The notes beneath the pieces are model-generated. The model saw nothing but the letters and a program-made list of their open reading frames with translations, did no database searches and was not told the DNA's origin. Positions 20,992-31,138 of a stretch of DNA of 64,000 bases are shown here, piece by piece. Every line of letters begins with the position of its first letter. The stretch's first letter is position 1. A program made the translations under genes and the position numbers. The DNA comes from Odiellus spinosus (taxonomy: Eukaryota; Arthropoda; Arachnida; Opiliones; Phalangiidae): NCBI GenBank assembly GCA_963920705.1, contig OY987240.1, positions 1,550,001-1,614,000 of the forward strand, written 5' to 3'.

Positions 20992-22308
20992 ATGGCTCTT
21001 TACGAAGGAATGATGTCGAATTTAGATTTGTTTACTCGCCCTTTATTAAATAGAAATATTATTTCCAATAAAACGACTCAGTATCATCCCATCAGCCCCG
21101 TCAATGAAAATACCGAGCAAATAGAGTTTTTTATCGCTGGAAACCCATTATATCTTGATTTATCAAAACTACGCATTAAAGTTAGAGCGCGTATTATTCA
21201 TACGGACGGGAGTATTTTAGAACCTGACGAGAAAAAAGTTTCCTTAAGTAACATTCCTATCGCGAGTCTTTTTAGCCAAGTTGAAGCGTATCTTGGAACT
21301 AAACCGGTACAATCTTCAAATGCTCTTTATCCATATCAGGCCTACTTGGCAACTCATCTAAATTACGGGCCGGCGGCCAAAGAAAGTCAATTAACCAATT
21401 GGGGATATTACAGTGATTATCCCTCTAAGCCAGACGATGCTTTTGTCGCGGCTGATTCTATTAAAAATGGCATTAAAACTCGCTCTACTTTTGTCCACCA
21501 ATCAAATGTTTTTGAATTTTTAGGCCCTTTATTTTTAGATATTACTAAACTCGATAATTTTTTAATTAACGATGTGGATGTTCGAGTTAGATTACTTCGC
21601 GCTCCTAACGCTTTTTCTATTATTAGCACAGAAGCGAATAAACAATATAAAATTGAACTTGTCGAAGTTAGTTTATACGCCAAACATGTAGAAGTATTGG
21701 ACCAAATTGTTTTGTCTCACGCGGCTGTAATGAGAAAAACTCCCGCCATTTATCCTTTGACAAACGTCACGATGAAAAGTTTCGTTATCATGGCGAACTC
21801 AACGGATGTCGTGAGGGAAAACGTATTTTTAGGTTTAGTTCCCAACCGTGTTGTTATTGGGTTGGTAACGAATAAATGTAAAAACGGTTCGCTCGATACA
21901 AATCCCTTTAATTTTAAGCACTTCACCTTAAACTTTCTTCAAATAACCGTCGGTACGCTAAATTTCCCTGACCAGGCTTTTACCCCAAATTTCAATACGA
22001 ATAAATCTCTTAATTACACCCGTGAATACCAATCTTTGTTTGATGGCCTTGACACGGATCTGACAGACAGCGGGAATGGGATATCATATCAGAGATATCT
22101 TCATGGAAACTGTTTATACGCGTTGGACCTTACAAAAGAGCATCTCGCCTCGGCGAGTCACAGCTCCGTGACGCAAACAGGCAGCGTCCGAATCTCCATG
22201 AAATTTGAAAAACCCCTGCCGGAAAATGTTTGCGTTTTAATATACGCTGAATTTGAAAACACGATTCTTATTTCTCAAGAACGAGATGTCATCTACACCC
22301 CGCAATAA
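20992..22308 (+). CDS. major capsid protein, double jelly-roll (hexon-like), Polinton B
   Basis: This 438-residue protein starts MALYEGMMSN. The start could also be MMSN at 21010, which is the one kept in A. QYHPISPVNENTEQ then YLDLSKLRIKV mark the first jelly roll; the C-terminal strand VCVLIYAEFENTILI parallels VSVLYYAEFQNLIEI of element C. It builds trimeric capsomers with the penton-like and pVI-like products encoded just upstream. The frame is intact with no odd composition. Confidence 0.9.
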   Translation: MALYEGMMSNLDLFTRPLLNRNIISNKTTQYHPISPVNENTEQIEFFIAGNPLYLDLSKLRIKVRARIIHTDGSILEPDEKKVSLSNIPIASLFSQVEAYLGTKPVQSSNALYPYQAYLATHLNYGPAAKESQLTNWGYYSDYPSKPDDAFVAADSIKNGIKTRSTFVHQSNVFEFLGPLFLDITKLDNFLINDVDVRVRLLRAPNAFSIISTEANKQYKIELVEVSLYAKHVEVLDQIVLSHAAVMRKTPAIYPLTNVTMKSFVIMANSTDVVRENVFLGLVPNRVVIGLVTNKCKNGSLDTNPFNFKHFTLNFLQITVGTLNFPDQAFTPNFNTNKSLNYTREYQSLFDGLDTDLTDSGNGISYQRYLHGNCLYALDLTKEHLASASHSSVTQTGSVRISMKFEKPLPENVCVLIYAEFENTILISQERDVIYTPQ

Positions 22309-22350
22309 AAACTCCGTCGTCTTTCAAAATTTAATTATTTAACGATCAAC

Positions 22351-23067
22351 ATGGGTCCCGTGCACAACTTGTCCGAGAAGCTCGAAATTACGGTGGTAAA
22401 TGCCTTGGAACCTGAAATAAATGTTCGACGAGTCGATACGCTGACGACATTGAATCTGAAAGAAGAGGCTTGGATAGCTTTATTTCGATTTGCCGACGAC
22501 ATTACCGCTTTTTTGAAAAATAACTCGAGACGGTTTCATCTATGGCTGCCAATAAGCAACGAAAGGATAAAGCTTGAATGTTTCGTGAACTCATCTAATG
22601 ATAGACTCGTGGACATTCGTTACTATGAACGGGGCAATCAAGCAAATTATTTCATATTATTTTCCACCGCCAGAGGTTTTAGTCTGAAGCTGAAGGATTG
22701 GGAAAGACTTCTCATCTTAAAACCAGTTTTGGATCGTGAAATCAAAAGCAAGAAAGCCGCGCGACTTCATATGAAAGAATTATTGGTTAATCATTTAACT
22801 AATATTATTTTTGATATGACTGATAATTGTCCAAATATCGATTGTAAAAAATCTCTAGCCCATACTCCAGAATGTAACGCGGGCGGAGGAAGCTGGGAAA
22901 ATAGAGTAGAAATAACTCTATCTGAGGCTTTACCTTTAATCGATCGGTCTGTTATATTAAATAAATTTCGCGCCGAATACGGATTTGAAGACGACGAAAA
23001 TTTATTATTTAATTATATGAGTACTAATTTACAAGAACTAAAGAATGCCCTTGTTTTTGGATATTAA
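22351..23067 (+). CDS. PC4/Sub1-like ssDNA-binding protein with Cys/His cluster, Polinton B
   Basis: In this 238-residue protein, residues about 71-120 contain ERIKLECFV, LVDIRYYERG and ARGFSLKLKDWERL, resembling the PC4 core (VDIREYY...KKGISL...QW), a dimeric single-strand DNA-binding fold. The C-terminal part has C160-x4-C165-x5-H171-x3-C175, a possible zinc knuckle. PC4-like proteins act in transcription and replication; here it may bind displaced single strands during protein-primed replication or serve late transcription. Both are inferences. The gene lies 42 bases after the capsid gene and before integrase on the same strand. The match is by eye and short. Confidence 0.6.
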   Translation: MGPVHNLSEKLEITVVNALEPEINVRRVDTLTTLNLKEEAWIALFRFADDITAFLKNNSRRFHLWLPISNERIKLECFVNSSNDRLVDIRYYERGNQANYFILFSTARGFSLKLKDWERLLILKPVLDREIKSKKAARLHMKELLVNHLTNIIFDMTDNCPNIDCKKSLAHTPECNAGGGSWENRVEITLSEALPLIDRSVILNKFRAEYGFEDDENLLFNYMSTNLQELKNALVFGY

Positions 23068-23172
23068 AAATGTATATTAAGCGATGTTCTGAAATAAAAA
23101 ATTTCATTTTGGTCACGTTTTTCGTATTTTTTCCACTGATTTTTTTTTTTTTGTAGAGCTATTAAATATATT

Positions 23173-24132
23173 ATGAAAAAAATATCGAAATTATCTGCCC
23201 CTATTAAAAAACGCTTAAAGGCGGTGTATTATAATATCGAACATCCCGCCTCGTACAGCAACGTAGAGATCTTAAATAAGGAATTTCCAGATATTTCTCG
23301 TAAAGTGATACTGGAATGGTTAGAAAGTCAAAAATCGTACACTAGGCATCGATTTCGAAGAAAACGATTTAAAACGAATCAAATATTCGTCAATAGTCTT
23401 AATGAAACTTGGCAGTCGGATTTAATTGATTTACCTAAATTAAAAAAATACAATAAAAATGTGAGATTTATTTTAGTCGCCGTTGACATTTTAAGCCGCT
23501 ACGCTTTCGCTAGACCTTTAAAAGATAAATCTAGTGTGGAAATTATCAAAGCTTTTCGGGATATCTTTCGATATCGAAAACCCTTAAAGTTAATTACCGA
23601 TATGGGGAAAGAATATGATAATAACGCCTTTAAGAAATTCCTCAAAAAACATGGCGTCTCGCTTTATTTCGCTTTAGGCACCCATAAAGCGGCTATCGCC
23701 GAACGATTTATTCGAACCTTGAAGGGTCAAATTTATAAAATATTGACACATACGGGGCAAAATAATTATATTCAATATCTGCCTCAAATTTTAAAAGCGT
23801 ACAACGCTCGAGTTCATGGTACGACTAATATAGCACCGGATCAAGTCACGTTACATAACGAAAATATTGTTTGGAACACGCTATACGGACGTGTGAAAAA
23901 TATTTCTAAAAAATCAACGTCGTTACAAAAAGGAGATCTGGTCCGTCTGTCGGTGGGTGAAAGGGCCTTTAGAAAGATTTATACCGGGACGTTTACACCC
24001 GAAATATTTGTCGTTGACCGGGTTATAAAACGCCACCCTCCGGTGTACAAACTCAAAGATTTGAAAAACGAAGAAATTGCGGGTCCATTTTACGCGAACG
24101 AGCTTCAACGAGTCCGTTTACCAGAAACTTGA
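23173..24132 (+). CDS. retrovirus-like integrase, Polinton B
   Basis: This is an intact 319-residue rve-family integrase. Catalytic residues are D83 (WQSDLIDL), D142 (ITDMGKEY) and E176 (IAERFIRTL), with 33 residues between the last two. An N-terminal helical region precedes the core and a basic SH3-like domain follows (LQKGDLVRLSVG..PPVYKLKDLKNEEIAGPFYANEL). It has no chromodomain, unlike the integrase in element C. It joins element ends to target DNA and leaves 6-bp duplications, as found for B. The stop is 11 bases before the protease ATG. Confidence 0.92.
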   Translation: MKKISKLSAPIKKRLKAVYYNIEHPASYSNVEILNKEFPDISRKVILEWLESQKSYTRHRFRRKRFKTNQIFVNSLNETWQSDLIDLPKLKKYNKNVRFILVAVDILSRYAFARPLKDKSSVEIIKAFRDIFRYRKPLKLITDMGKEYDNNAFKKFLKKHGVSLYFALGTHKAAIAERFIRTLKGQIYKILTHTGQNNYIQYLPQILKAYNARVHGTTNIAPDQVTLHNENIVWNTLYGRVKNISKKSTSLQKGDLVRLSVGERAFRKIYTGTFTPEIFVVDRVIKRHPPVYKLKDLKNEEIAGPFYANELQRVRLPET

Positions 24133-24143
24133 AGAAAAACAAG

Positions 24144-24614
24144 ATGGATACGCATCAGCTCATGGCTCTTATGCATTGCAATCCTGAAACTCGAAAATAC
24201 TTTCTAGGGGTCTTTCCTAGGGACCGCTTACCAAGGCCCCCTCATCAAGAAACTTATTGTTTTATTCTCAACACTGATAAGCACAATCAAGAAGGTCAAC
24301 ATTGGTTAGCGGTTTTTCGAACTTAAGAAAAATTAGAATTTTTTGATAGTTTCGGTTTAGGGCCGGATTTTTATAATTTATCTCTCGAAAAATATCATAC
24401 CAAAATATACTATAATACAAATCAGATACAACCAACTCGGGCGGAAACGTGCGGTTTGCATTGTGTCTACTTTTTAACGGCTCGCTGTAATAATATTAAT
24501 TATAATGATATTATAAATAAAATGTATTATTCAAATTTAAAATTAAATGATATTTTAATTTTATTATTTTTATGTTTACATTTACAAATGCATAACGGTT
24601 ACTATTGTCAATAA
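24144..24614 (+). pseudogene. adenain-like cysteine protease with one nonsense codon, Polinton B
   Basis: This is the same 156-codon gene as 6898-7368 in A. In B one TAA at 24324-24326 falls after the catalytic His region (GQHWLAVF), where A has an open codon. Downstream of it the Asp (EFFDS), Gln and Cys (TCGLHC) codons remain in frame to the stop at 24612-24614. It is a minimal loss, so recent inactivation or a sequencing error is possible. It is convergent with the coiled-coil protein gene. Confidence 0.85.
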
Positions 24615-24632
24615 ACATATATAAAATGTTAT

Positions 24633-25427
24633 TTAGTCTCTCCATTTTTGAGGTTTTCCAGTTCCCTTTTGCTCTCGTGAAAATTGTTTACTACGAGTGC
24701 GCGCTCGGGGAGAAACCGGTTCCAATCGTTCGATTCCTCTTTTTCTTTTCTTTCTTTTCTTTCTCGATGATTTACCATTACGGGGGGTTTGATCGATGTC
24801 GGGTGTTTGATCGTTTTTGCTCGACTCGTTACTTAAAACTTCGGATATCGAATCGAGCGCTTCTTGTTTCGCCCGGAGAAAATTTCCCCGCTCTGGAGTA
24901 GGCGTGCCTCCCACGGCGCCTAAAAGCTCTTCGGGGGGTTCTTGAAATAAATCTTGATGTAATTGACGGGTAATTTTTGAGGCGGAATCTCTTATTAAAT
25001 CAGACACGTAATTTGGGCCAAGTTTTTGTTCCATTTCTTCTTTTGACAATGGAGTCGAATGCTCTTGATATAAAGGGGAAATCTTTGAACGCGGCGTTCT
25101 CCCGCGGAATCCTTTCGTCATAGGATATCTCGGCGTAATAAAAGTTTGCGGTGAAGCTTTCAAAGGTTGCAATCCGGGAGTTAAGGGTGCGGTAGATTGG
25201 GGCGGATGATTGAGGGCTGATAAATTACTAACTTCAAACTTGGGCAAGGGAATATTTTCTTTCATATCTAAATAACGCCGTAGCGTATCCATATAAATGT
25301 ATAATTTAGCCGAAGCAGGGGCGTTTGATTTTAAAATTTGCTCAATTTCTTCGTCAAGCGTTTGAAAAACTTTACTCTCGGTGCTTTCGGTTAGGGAGGT
25401 AGCGGGGACGAGAATCATTGATTTCAT
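24633..25427 (-). CDS. Polinton virion-associated protein (MILVPA family), Polinton B
   Basis: This 264-residue protein starts MKSMILVPATSL and overlaps the pX-like stop by ATGA. The N-terminal 70 residues are predicted helical, with acidic and Leu-rich stretches. The middle is rich in Pro/Thr/Ser (about 80-115), followed by another helical region and a Lys/Arg-rich tail (SSRKKRKKRKRG). The equivalent gene of element C (56883-57503) instead has the GELxYxxxxxxGSNIxDL domain known from many Polintons, which I do not see here, so the relationship is by position. It is probably a core or tegument-like component. Confidence 0.65.
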   Translation of the reverse strand: MKSMILVPATSLTESTESKVFQTLDEEIEQILKSNAPASAKLYIYMDTLRRYLDMKENIPLPKFEVSNLSALNHPPQSTAPLTPGLQPLKASPQTFITPRYPMTKGFRGRTPRSKISPLYQEHSTPLSKEEMEQKLGPNYVSDLIRDSASKITRQLHQDLFQEPPEELLGAVGGTPTPERGNFLRAKQEALDSISEVLSNESSKNDQTPDIDQTPRNGKSSRKKRKKRKRGIERLEPVSPRARTRSKQFSREQKGTGKPQKWRD

Positions 25428-25816
25428 AATTGACGGGCGATTAAACCCACTAAAGACGGTAACAAAGTAGTTAATAAAGTACCAACAAATCCGCCTTTTT
25501 GATTAAGCAATAATTTACGTTTGGTTTTTCGGGAGAGTTTGGGCGAAGCTAACTTCCGAATGAGCGATTTATATTTGGCTAATCGCTTTTTACGAGCCGT
25601 GGTTAAAAAGATACCACCGCCTTTCAAATTTTTGCATAAAGTGGAAATAGAATTTAATTGATTCGCGCTACTATTGTTTAATAAAGCGCGACGGGCGGGG
25701 CCTGTACTTTGACGTAATGCTTGTAGAAATGGTAAAAAAGTCTTAAATTTTTTGCTCGGATAGGCTATCGGATGTTTTTTGGATCCTTTCGAGCGACGTT
25801 TTCGCTTTAAAACCAT
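25424..25816 (-). CDS. pX/mu-like small basic virion protein, Polinton B
   Basis: This 130-residue protein, nearly identical to that of A, has a basic N-terminus (KRKRRSKGSKK), an LKGG adenain-type site and a C-terminal KGGFVGTLLTTLLPSLVGLI hydrophobic tail. Element C has the same ending style (QKGGFLPLLLPIISSIAGAI). It lies between the ATPase and the MILVPA gene, with a 4-base overlap to the latter. The likely roles are DNA condensation and membrane disruption after cleavage. Confidence 0.72.
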   Translation of the reverse strand: MVLKRKRRSKGSKKHPIAYPSKKFKTFLPFLQALRQSTGPARRALLNNSSANQLNSISTLCKNLKGGGIFLTTARKKRLAKYKSLIRKLASPKLSRKTKRKLLLNQKGGFVGTLLTTLLPSLVGLIARQL

Positions 25817-25845
25817 GCTCGTGAATATAGTTTCGAAATTATTTG

Positions 25846-26591
25846 CTAATCACAATAAATTATCATAGGTGCTTCGTTAATTAAAATACGACTCCTTAGT
25901 CTTAAAAGGTCAGGTGTTTCTTGTTTATTGTCTATGAGTAAATAACTATAGGGCTCTCGCGTCGCTAGTTTATATGCTTCTACTATTTTTTTCCCCTGAC
26001 CCGGAGCGATTTGCGAGCCTAACAAAGAAATTCCTAAGGAATCTCGGGGATTTTTAAAATAAATAATGTAACAAGTGTTTAGAGATATTAACCGAGCTTG
26101 GCTGCCTTTCGGAAATAAAGTTTGACAAAGGATCATGACACTAATATTAAAGTGATGCGATTTGACGGTCACTAAATTAGCGATAAAAGGATTGTTAAAG
26201 ATTTCATTAGCCAGATCGTCCAAAACAATAAGTGAATTACGATTTTTTTCCCAAAATTCAACGTTAGAATCGGGTAAACCCTGAATAAAAACAATATTGG
26301 GAAGTGTCTGGCGTAAAACGTCAAAATTGGGTTGATAAGCTTGAAAACAATAAATTATTTTTTCGGGAGGGGGGTATGTAATTAATGGTAATTGTTTTAA
26401 AAAATTAGAGACAAAAGTGCTTTTTCCTATAAAAATAAAGAAAACACATTTTTTTTTCTAAATGCTAGATTATTATATATGTATATAATTTTATTAATAA
26501 TAAAATACAGGCAAAAAAGCATACCACACATAGAAGGCCCGCAAATTAAACTTCGAAATGGAGTAATAAATTTTAAAGTATTATCATTCAT
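25846..26591 (-). CDS. packaging ATPase with an intron in Walker A, Polinton B
   Basis: Exon 1 is 26525-26591 and exon 2 is 25846-26426, with a 98-bp GT-AG intron at 26427-26524. Together they make 648 bases, 215 residues with an intact frame, close to the 211 residues of the intronless homologue in element C. The intron falls after the first base of the last Walker A glycine codon, so the P-loop (GPSMCGKS, residues 18-25) exists only after splicing. Walker B is VLDDL. A32/FtsK-HerA ATPases pump DNA into the capsid. The intron is conserved in A (64 bp). Without splicing the frame is closed, so nuclear expression is implied. Confidence 0.85.
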
Positions 26592-26710
26592 TATTACAAA
26601 AAAAAGTCCAACACCATATAATAAAACCCGTCACTTTAAAGTTTTACCAGCAATTTACATTTTTATGAACCCGACACCAGTTTATATGCTATGTAGTTTC
26701 CGCCACCATA

Positions 26711-26893
26711 TTATATTTCCTTTTTTAAATCTTGTCCTCTTTTACACGCTAAAAATATTTGTTCAAATTTTTTAATTTTATGTTGAAAACGTAATTGATC
26801 AATCCATTTATAATTTTTTCTATTTTCCGCGGGGATTTCATAAATTTGAATTACTTTAGAAAAATGCACGTGCCTGTTTCCATTCTTGGGCAT
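26711..26893 (-). CDS. small GADD34/PPP1R15-like PP1-docking protein, Polinton B
   Basis: In this 60-residue basic protein, RHVHF (residues 7-11) fits the RVxF motif for PP1 docking. It is followed at the usual distance by ENRKNYKWIDQ and LRFQHKI (34-40), resembling the PPP1R15 core (EDRKGPWE...RFxxRI) that recruits eIF2alpha. Viral proteins with this motif (herpesvirus ICP34.5, asfarvirus DP71L) reverse host translation shut-off. The ATG overlaps the end of the BIR gene by 43 bases in another frame, and it precedes the ATPase as in A and C. The tail is shorter than in A. Function is inferred from motif order and conserved position. Confidence 0.55.
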   Translation of the reverse strand: MPKNGNRHVHFSKVIQIYEIPAENRKNYKWIDQLRFQHKIKKFEQIFLACKRGQDLKKEI

Positions 26894-27324
26894 GATTGGC
26901 TATTTATAAAGGGTGGACATTTAATTTTTTCTTCAACGATAGTTTTTTCAGGGGCACCGTTTATTATTGTATTTACTATACGCCCCCTTTCATCTTTACC
27001 GCTTGGATTCGAGTTATATTTCGCGAAAGGAATGCTGCCACATTCGTCAAAACCAGTTTGAAGCGGTTGAAATGGTACGAGAGGGATGTTCGTAGTCAAA
27101 TTTCGTTTAGTAACAAAATCGCAATTTGGACTATATTTTTCGTGCTCTTTAAAGGGAATGTCTAAACATTCCCAGCGATATAAAATAAGCCCGCATTGAA
27201 AGCATTGACAAGCTTGAATTTTCGAGTCTAATAAAAAAAATCCAGCTTTGGCTAAGGCTTCAATGGGAACGCAACCTTTCCAACGCCCTTTAAAACTTTC
27301 TAGGCGGGTCAATTCGTGATTCAT
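26851..27324 (-). CDS. BIR-domain (IAP-like) protein, Polinton B
   Basis: This 157-residue protein has one BIR domain at about residues 5-72. It starts RLESFKGRW, has LAKAGFF in the middle, and the zinc ligands fit exactly: C41-x2-C44-x16-H61-x6-C68. WECLDIPFKEH matches the conserved WExxDxPxxEH. There is no RING domain; the C-terminal 85 residues are unrecognised. BIR proteins of baculoviruses, entomopoxviruses and animals block caspases or act in cell division, so inhibition of host apoptosis is likely but not shown. The start overlaps PolB by 35 bases, and a frameshifted copy lies in A. Confidence 0.85.
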   Translation of the reverse strand: MNHELTRLESFKGRWKGCVPIEALAKAGFFLLDSKIQACQCFQCGLILYRWECLDIPFKEHEKYSPNCDFVTKRNLTTNIPLVPFQPLQTGFDECGSIPFAKYNSNPSGKDERGRIVNTIINGAPEKTIVEEKIKCPPFINSQSCPRMETGTCIFLK

Positions 27325-30300
27325 TTTTTTCGCTTCCGTCCGCTTTGTAGCCGAAAGGCAAAGTGTCGAGATTATTTAAAATATATCGTTTATCATTTGT
27401 GCGTCTAAACTTTTTGGTCGGTTTGGTCGACTCTAGGGCCATCTGTATTTTATGTCTTTTTACGTTAAAGGGAATTTGGAGCGTTAATTCTTTTTGAGGA
27501 TCCATGATTAATTCTTCGAAATTTTCTAGGCCAATAGCTTCGACATTTTCACGATTTAAAGTGATGCCTTTACATTTTTGTACAATTTTTTGAGATTCTT
27601 TTAATTTATTGACGTAACTTTTTGGTCCCGTCGCCATAAATAAATCTATCGAATTGCCCTTTAATTCGTCGGCCCACGAGCCTACCGCAGTGCCAATAGA
27701 AGGTTCCCACGCCCCGGGGGTAGCTATATAAAGGCACGAGTCCGTATCTGCGTACGCGCAAGCCCTGTCCAATTTAAACAAAGTTTCATTTAATCTAATA
27801 CGCCCATAAGCGGAAACGAAACTAGCTACAATAGCATTACCGTAATTATACGAAGGCGCGTAATCGCTTTCGCTTTTGAGACTCAACATCGCAATTTCGT
27901 CAGTTACGGGTCGCAAATCGGCTATTTCCACGCTAGGGTCTCCTAAATATTTAATTAATTCTGCATATTTATTAATTAGTATTGTTTTATTATGGTTCGT
28001 ATTCAACCCTACCCTCCCCCACAACGCATTAATATTTAATTTCCCAACGTGACGCAATCCAGGGTTATCAGTAATGTCAAAAATATTTAAATTTAATTTT
28101 TCGCTTTGATTAATTTTTTCGACAAATTTTTTTTTTTTTTTTTCTGTGACAGCATCACTTGGAAATCCCGAATTCGCTATTTTAAGGCCAATAAAGTCCG
28201 TCATGTACTGACTAAAGAAATTTTCTTGTTTGTGATAGTGATAAACTTCGTAAATATCTAAGATTTTGTAATTAGCATACTTTACGGCCCAGTAGAGCTC
28301 GTTGCTCACCCAAACGCCTTCTAAGGCTCTATCGTTCTCTCCGTGATTACAAACGTTTAACTGAAATTTAGCACACATTTTACATAGCGGGTAATATAAT
28401 TTTCCATGCACTCGAACGGGTAAAACGGGAATATAAAGATTTTGGGGGGGCAGTACGCGCGCTTGAATAACCCCAAAGTACGCATCTGCTTCGTAATTAA
28501 AGTTAGAGGTAATAATACTAGGGTGTAATCCCGGAAAAACCTTATCGCGACAGATATGGGGGTAAAGCGAAATTATGTCTAAATATTTTATAGTTTGATG
28601 TGTTTGGGGAACGCTTTTTAATTTGAAAACGCTACAGCGGCCACCGTATAAAGCGCTACGTCCATTAATACGGGGGCGTAATGTTAAACTTTTGCAAAAA
28701 GCTTTGGCTTCGGCATTTTCCTTCAAAAAGCGATAAAATTGACATTCTTTTACTGTAATATATTTATGGTTTGGAAGAGTTTCTCAAATAAAAATATCTC
28801 TATCCAAAGTGCGTTCGTGAAGATGCTTATTGGTTGTTTTTAATAGCGAATTATAAGAATTTAAAGCCAAACAAAGCTCGCAACCGTGATAAAAACAGCC
28901 ATCAAAATTAATAGCTAACGGTGGGTCGTTAGAGTAGCCGTCTAATCGGTATGGGCCAACTTGTTTTTCCCCTCCGTACAAAGCTGTTTGAAGTTTTACG
29001 CCTTCTTGTTTTTCAAACCAAGCTAAATATTTTAAACTAATTTGAGAATAGGCAAATTGATTGTTATACCCATTGGGAGGGACAATACCCATTGTGTATG
29101 GTTGAAGATAATTGTTTAGAAAAATTGTAGTTAGACACCCGGCAATCGTGACGTTAGGAAAACTAAAAATATCAAAATTCGTAATTTTTAAATAAATGTC
29201 TCGAATAATTACCATTCCTTCCCGTAACAATTTTACATCCTGGCTACAGTATTTTAAAACTTCTTCGTGAATGTCATACTCGTCCTTTTCTCGACTTTCG
29301 TACCATTTTTCAAAATTTAAGAAATCTTGATCTTTCATTTTTTCCGGGCTAAAATAATGTTTTGGTGGCAGTGCCCCTTTGTAATCTAAAGTCGAGTTAT
29401 TGTAAAAAGAGTAAGGAAAATATCCTTTCACTACGTCATCATCAAGCCCAAACATTTGCGTAAAATTTCTTAAAGGGGCTGCGACGTAAGAATAACTGTC
29501 AATAAATCTTAACTGTAAATTTTTTAAAGAGATAAGTAAAATTTTGGAACCGTCATAAATAAGAAAGGGCAATAAATTTCGCTCAATTAACTTTCTTATA
29601 ATGAAGTACAGGTCGAAACCTTGTGCATAGTGACCTAATATAGAAAATCCATGGAAGCGCGCCTTTCTAGTTTTACGTTTTCTAATTTTTTGAGAACCAA
29701 CAGTCACTTCCGTTGATAGAATATAATCTAAAAACTTGTCGATGCAATCTTTTCCATAAAAAATCATTTTTTCGTAACTACCATTTTCTAATTCAGCTTC
29801 ACTAATTAATAAAATGGGAACAAAAATATCGTTTTCTAAAATAGTTTCAGTATCAAAAAAAATTAACCGACTTTTTTCACGTGGGCTGCAAAGGGGCATG
29901 ACGTAATGCAATTGTTCGGGATGTTTAATTAGACAACGCTGACAACGGGGTAAACAATCGTGATTTTCACCTAGTAAATGTCCACATTTTAAGCACCTCT
30001 TTTTTGATTCGCATGTTCCGTTAGAAATATGCGCTTCAAAACAAGCTCCTCGAGCAAAGTAGCGAAAACATTCCGTGCACCGTTCTAAATTATTCATAGT
30101 ATGATAAGCGGGAGACTGACAACGAAAACAAATATATTCAGTTGTGTTCGGACATCTATGTTTCCTTTTTTGATAATCTGTATGAAACGTTTTTAAACAA
30201 GGATTACACGAACTTCTACCTCCCATTATTGAATGAAGAGTTTTTGCGACATGAATGTGAGAGCCTACCTTTAATAGATAAATATAACGAGGGGCGTCGG

Positions 30301-31138
30301 GACCTTCGTAAAAAATACTATATTGATCTAAAGCGTCTATTATAACAATTCGATAAAGGGGAAGTAAAAAATTTTGCATTTTGTTAATACTAATCATATT
30401 TACGGCGCCTTCATCTAGACCCGCTTTTTCGTGTAACTCTTTGGCCATTTTTAATTGTATTTTTTTCCCGTATTTAATTTTTTGAAATTCTTTTTGGTCA
30501 AATAATTCGAGCTGTTTAATTTCAGTGAAATAAAATCGATCCGCGAGTAATTGACCTAATACAATGCCTCGTCCGAAACAAAAATTATCCGTGTCATTGT
30601 CAATAAAAATAAAATTGGAATTTTTTTGGAGCCAGTCGTTTAAGTTAGCTAAAGTTCTGTTTTTAACCGAACGTTGATAACCACCAATATTTTGAGGCAA
30701 GTCTATGAAAATTAAATCAAATTTCCAGTTATCACTTTCTACAATCAAGTCTTTCGAATTTGATTGTATTACCCGACTTAACGTTCGAATAATACGCTTG
30801 GGGGTGAGTTTGTCTATTTTAATTAAATTTATATTAACTGGCGTATTTAAACTTTCGGAATTTAAACTGAAACGCAAATGAGTAAAGTTTTCGCGATCCA
30901 ATAATATTTCACGAATTATTTCTGCTAAAATTCTTTTAAAGACTTTATAAAAGTCTTTAACGGGAATTTTAGTTAAATCATGAAATTGAATTCGGACATC
31001 TATTTCTTTTGTCTTCCATTTATACGAACGTTTATTTAAGCGGCGTTGAATGTGATAGAAACGTTTAAGATTAGGGAAAGAAGGTGACTCCGAATCACTA
31101 GCGGTAGAAGATGAAGAGGTTGTTGAATAATCGGCCAT
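27290..31138 (-). pseudogene. DNA polymerase type B (protein-primed) with one in-frame stop, Polinton B
   Basis: About 1282 codons run from 31138. An N-terminal unknown domain (1-300) is followed by a Cys-rich segment (about 305-405, many C-x2-C pairs), then the 3'-5' exonuclease motifs FFDTET, HYAQGFDLYF and YCSQDVKLL. Next come polymerase motif A (DIISLYPHI, near 854), motif B (NALWGRVG) and motif C (YADTDS, near 1130). A single TGA at 28784-28786 divides the frame between the exonuclease and polymerase parts; the frame is the same on both sides. It replicates the element from protein-primed ends. One CpG-type mutation (CGA to TGA) is a plausible cause. Confidence 0.9.

Noticed and set aside
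26795-27165. Plus-strand 88- and 89-residue ORFs over the BIR gene
   Set aside because: Antisense shadows of the BIR gene, which has the exact zinc-ligand spacing on the minus strand.
1-31138. Giant inverted repeat as a single hairpin element or assembly palindrome
   Set aside because: The two arms differ by insertions, stops and frameshifts and are explained by insertion of B into A with a target duplication; they are not mirror copies.
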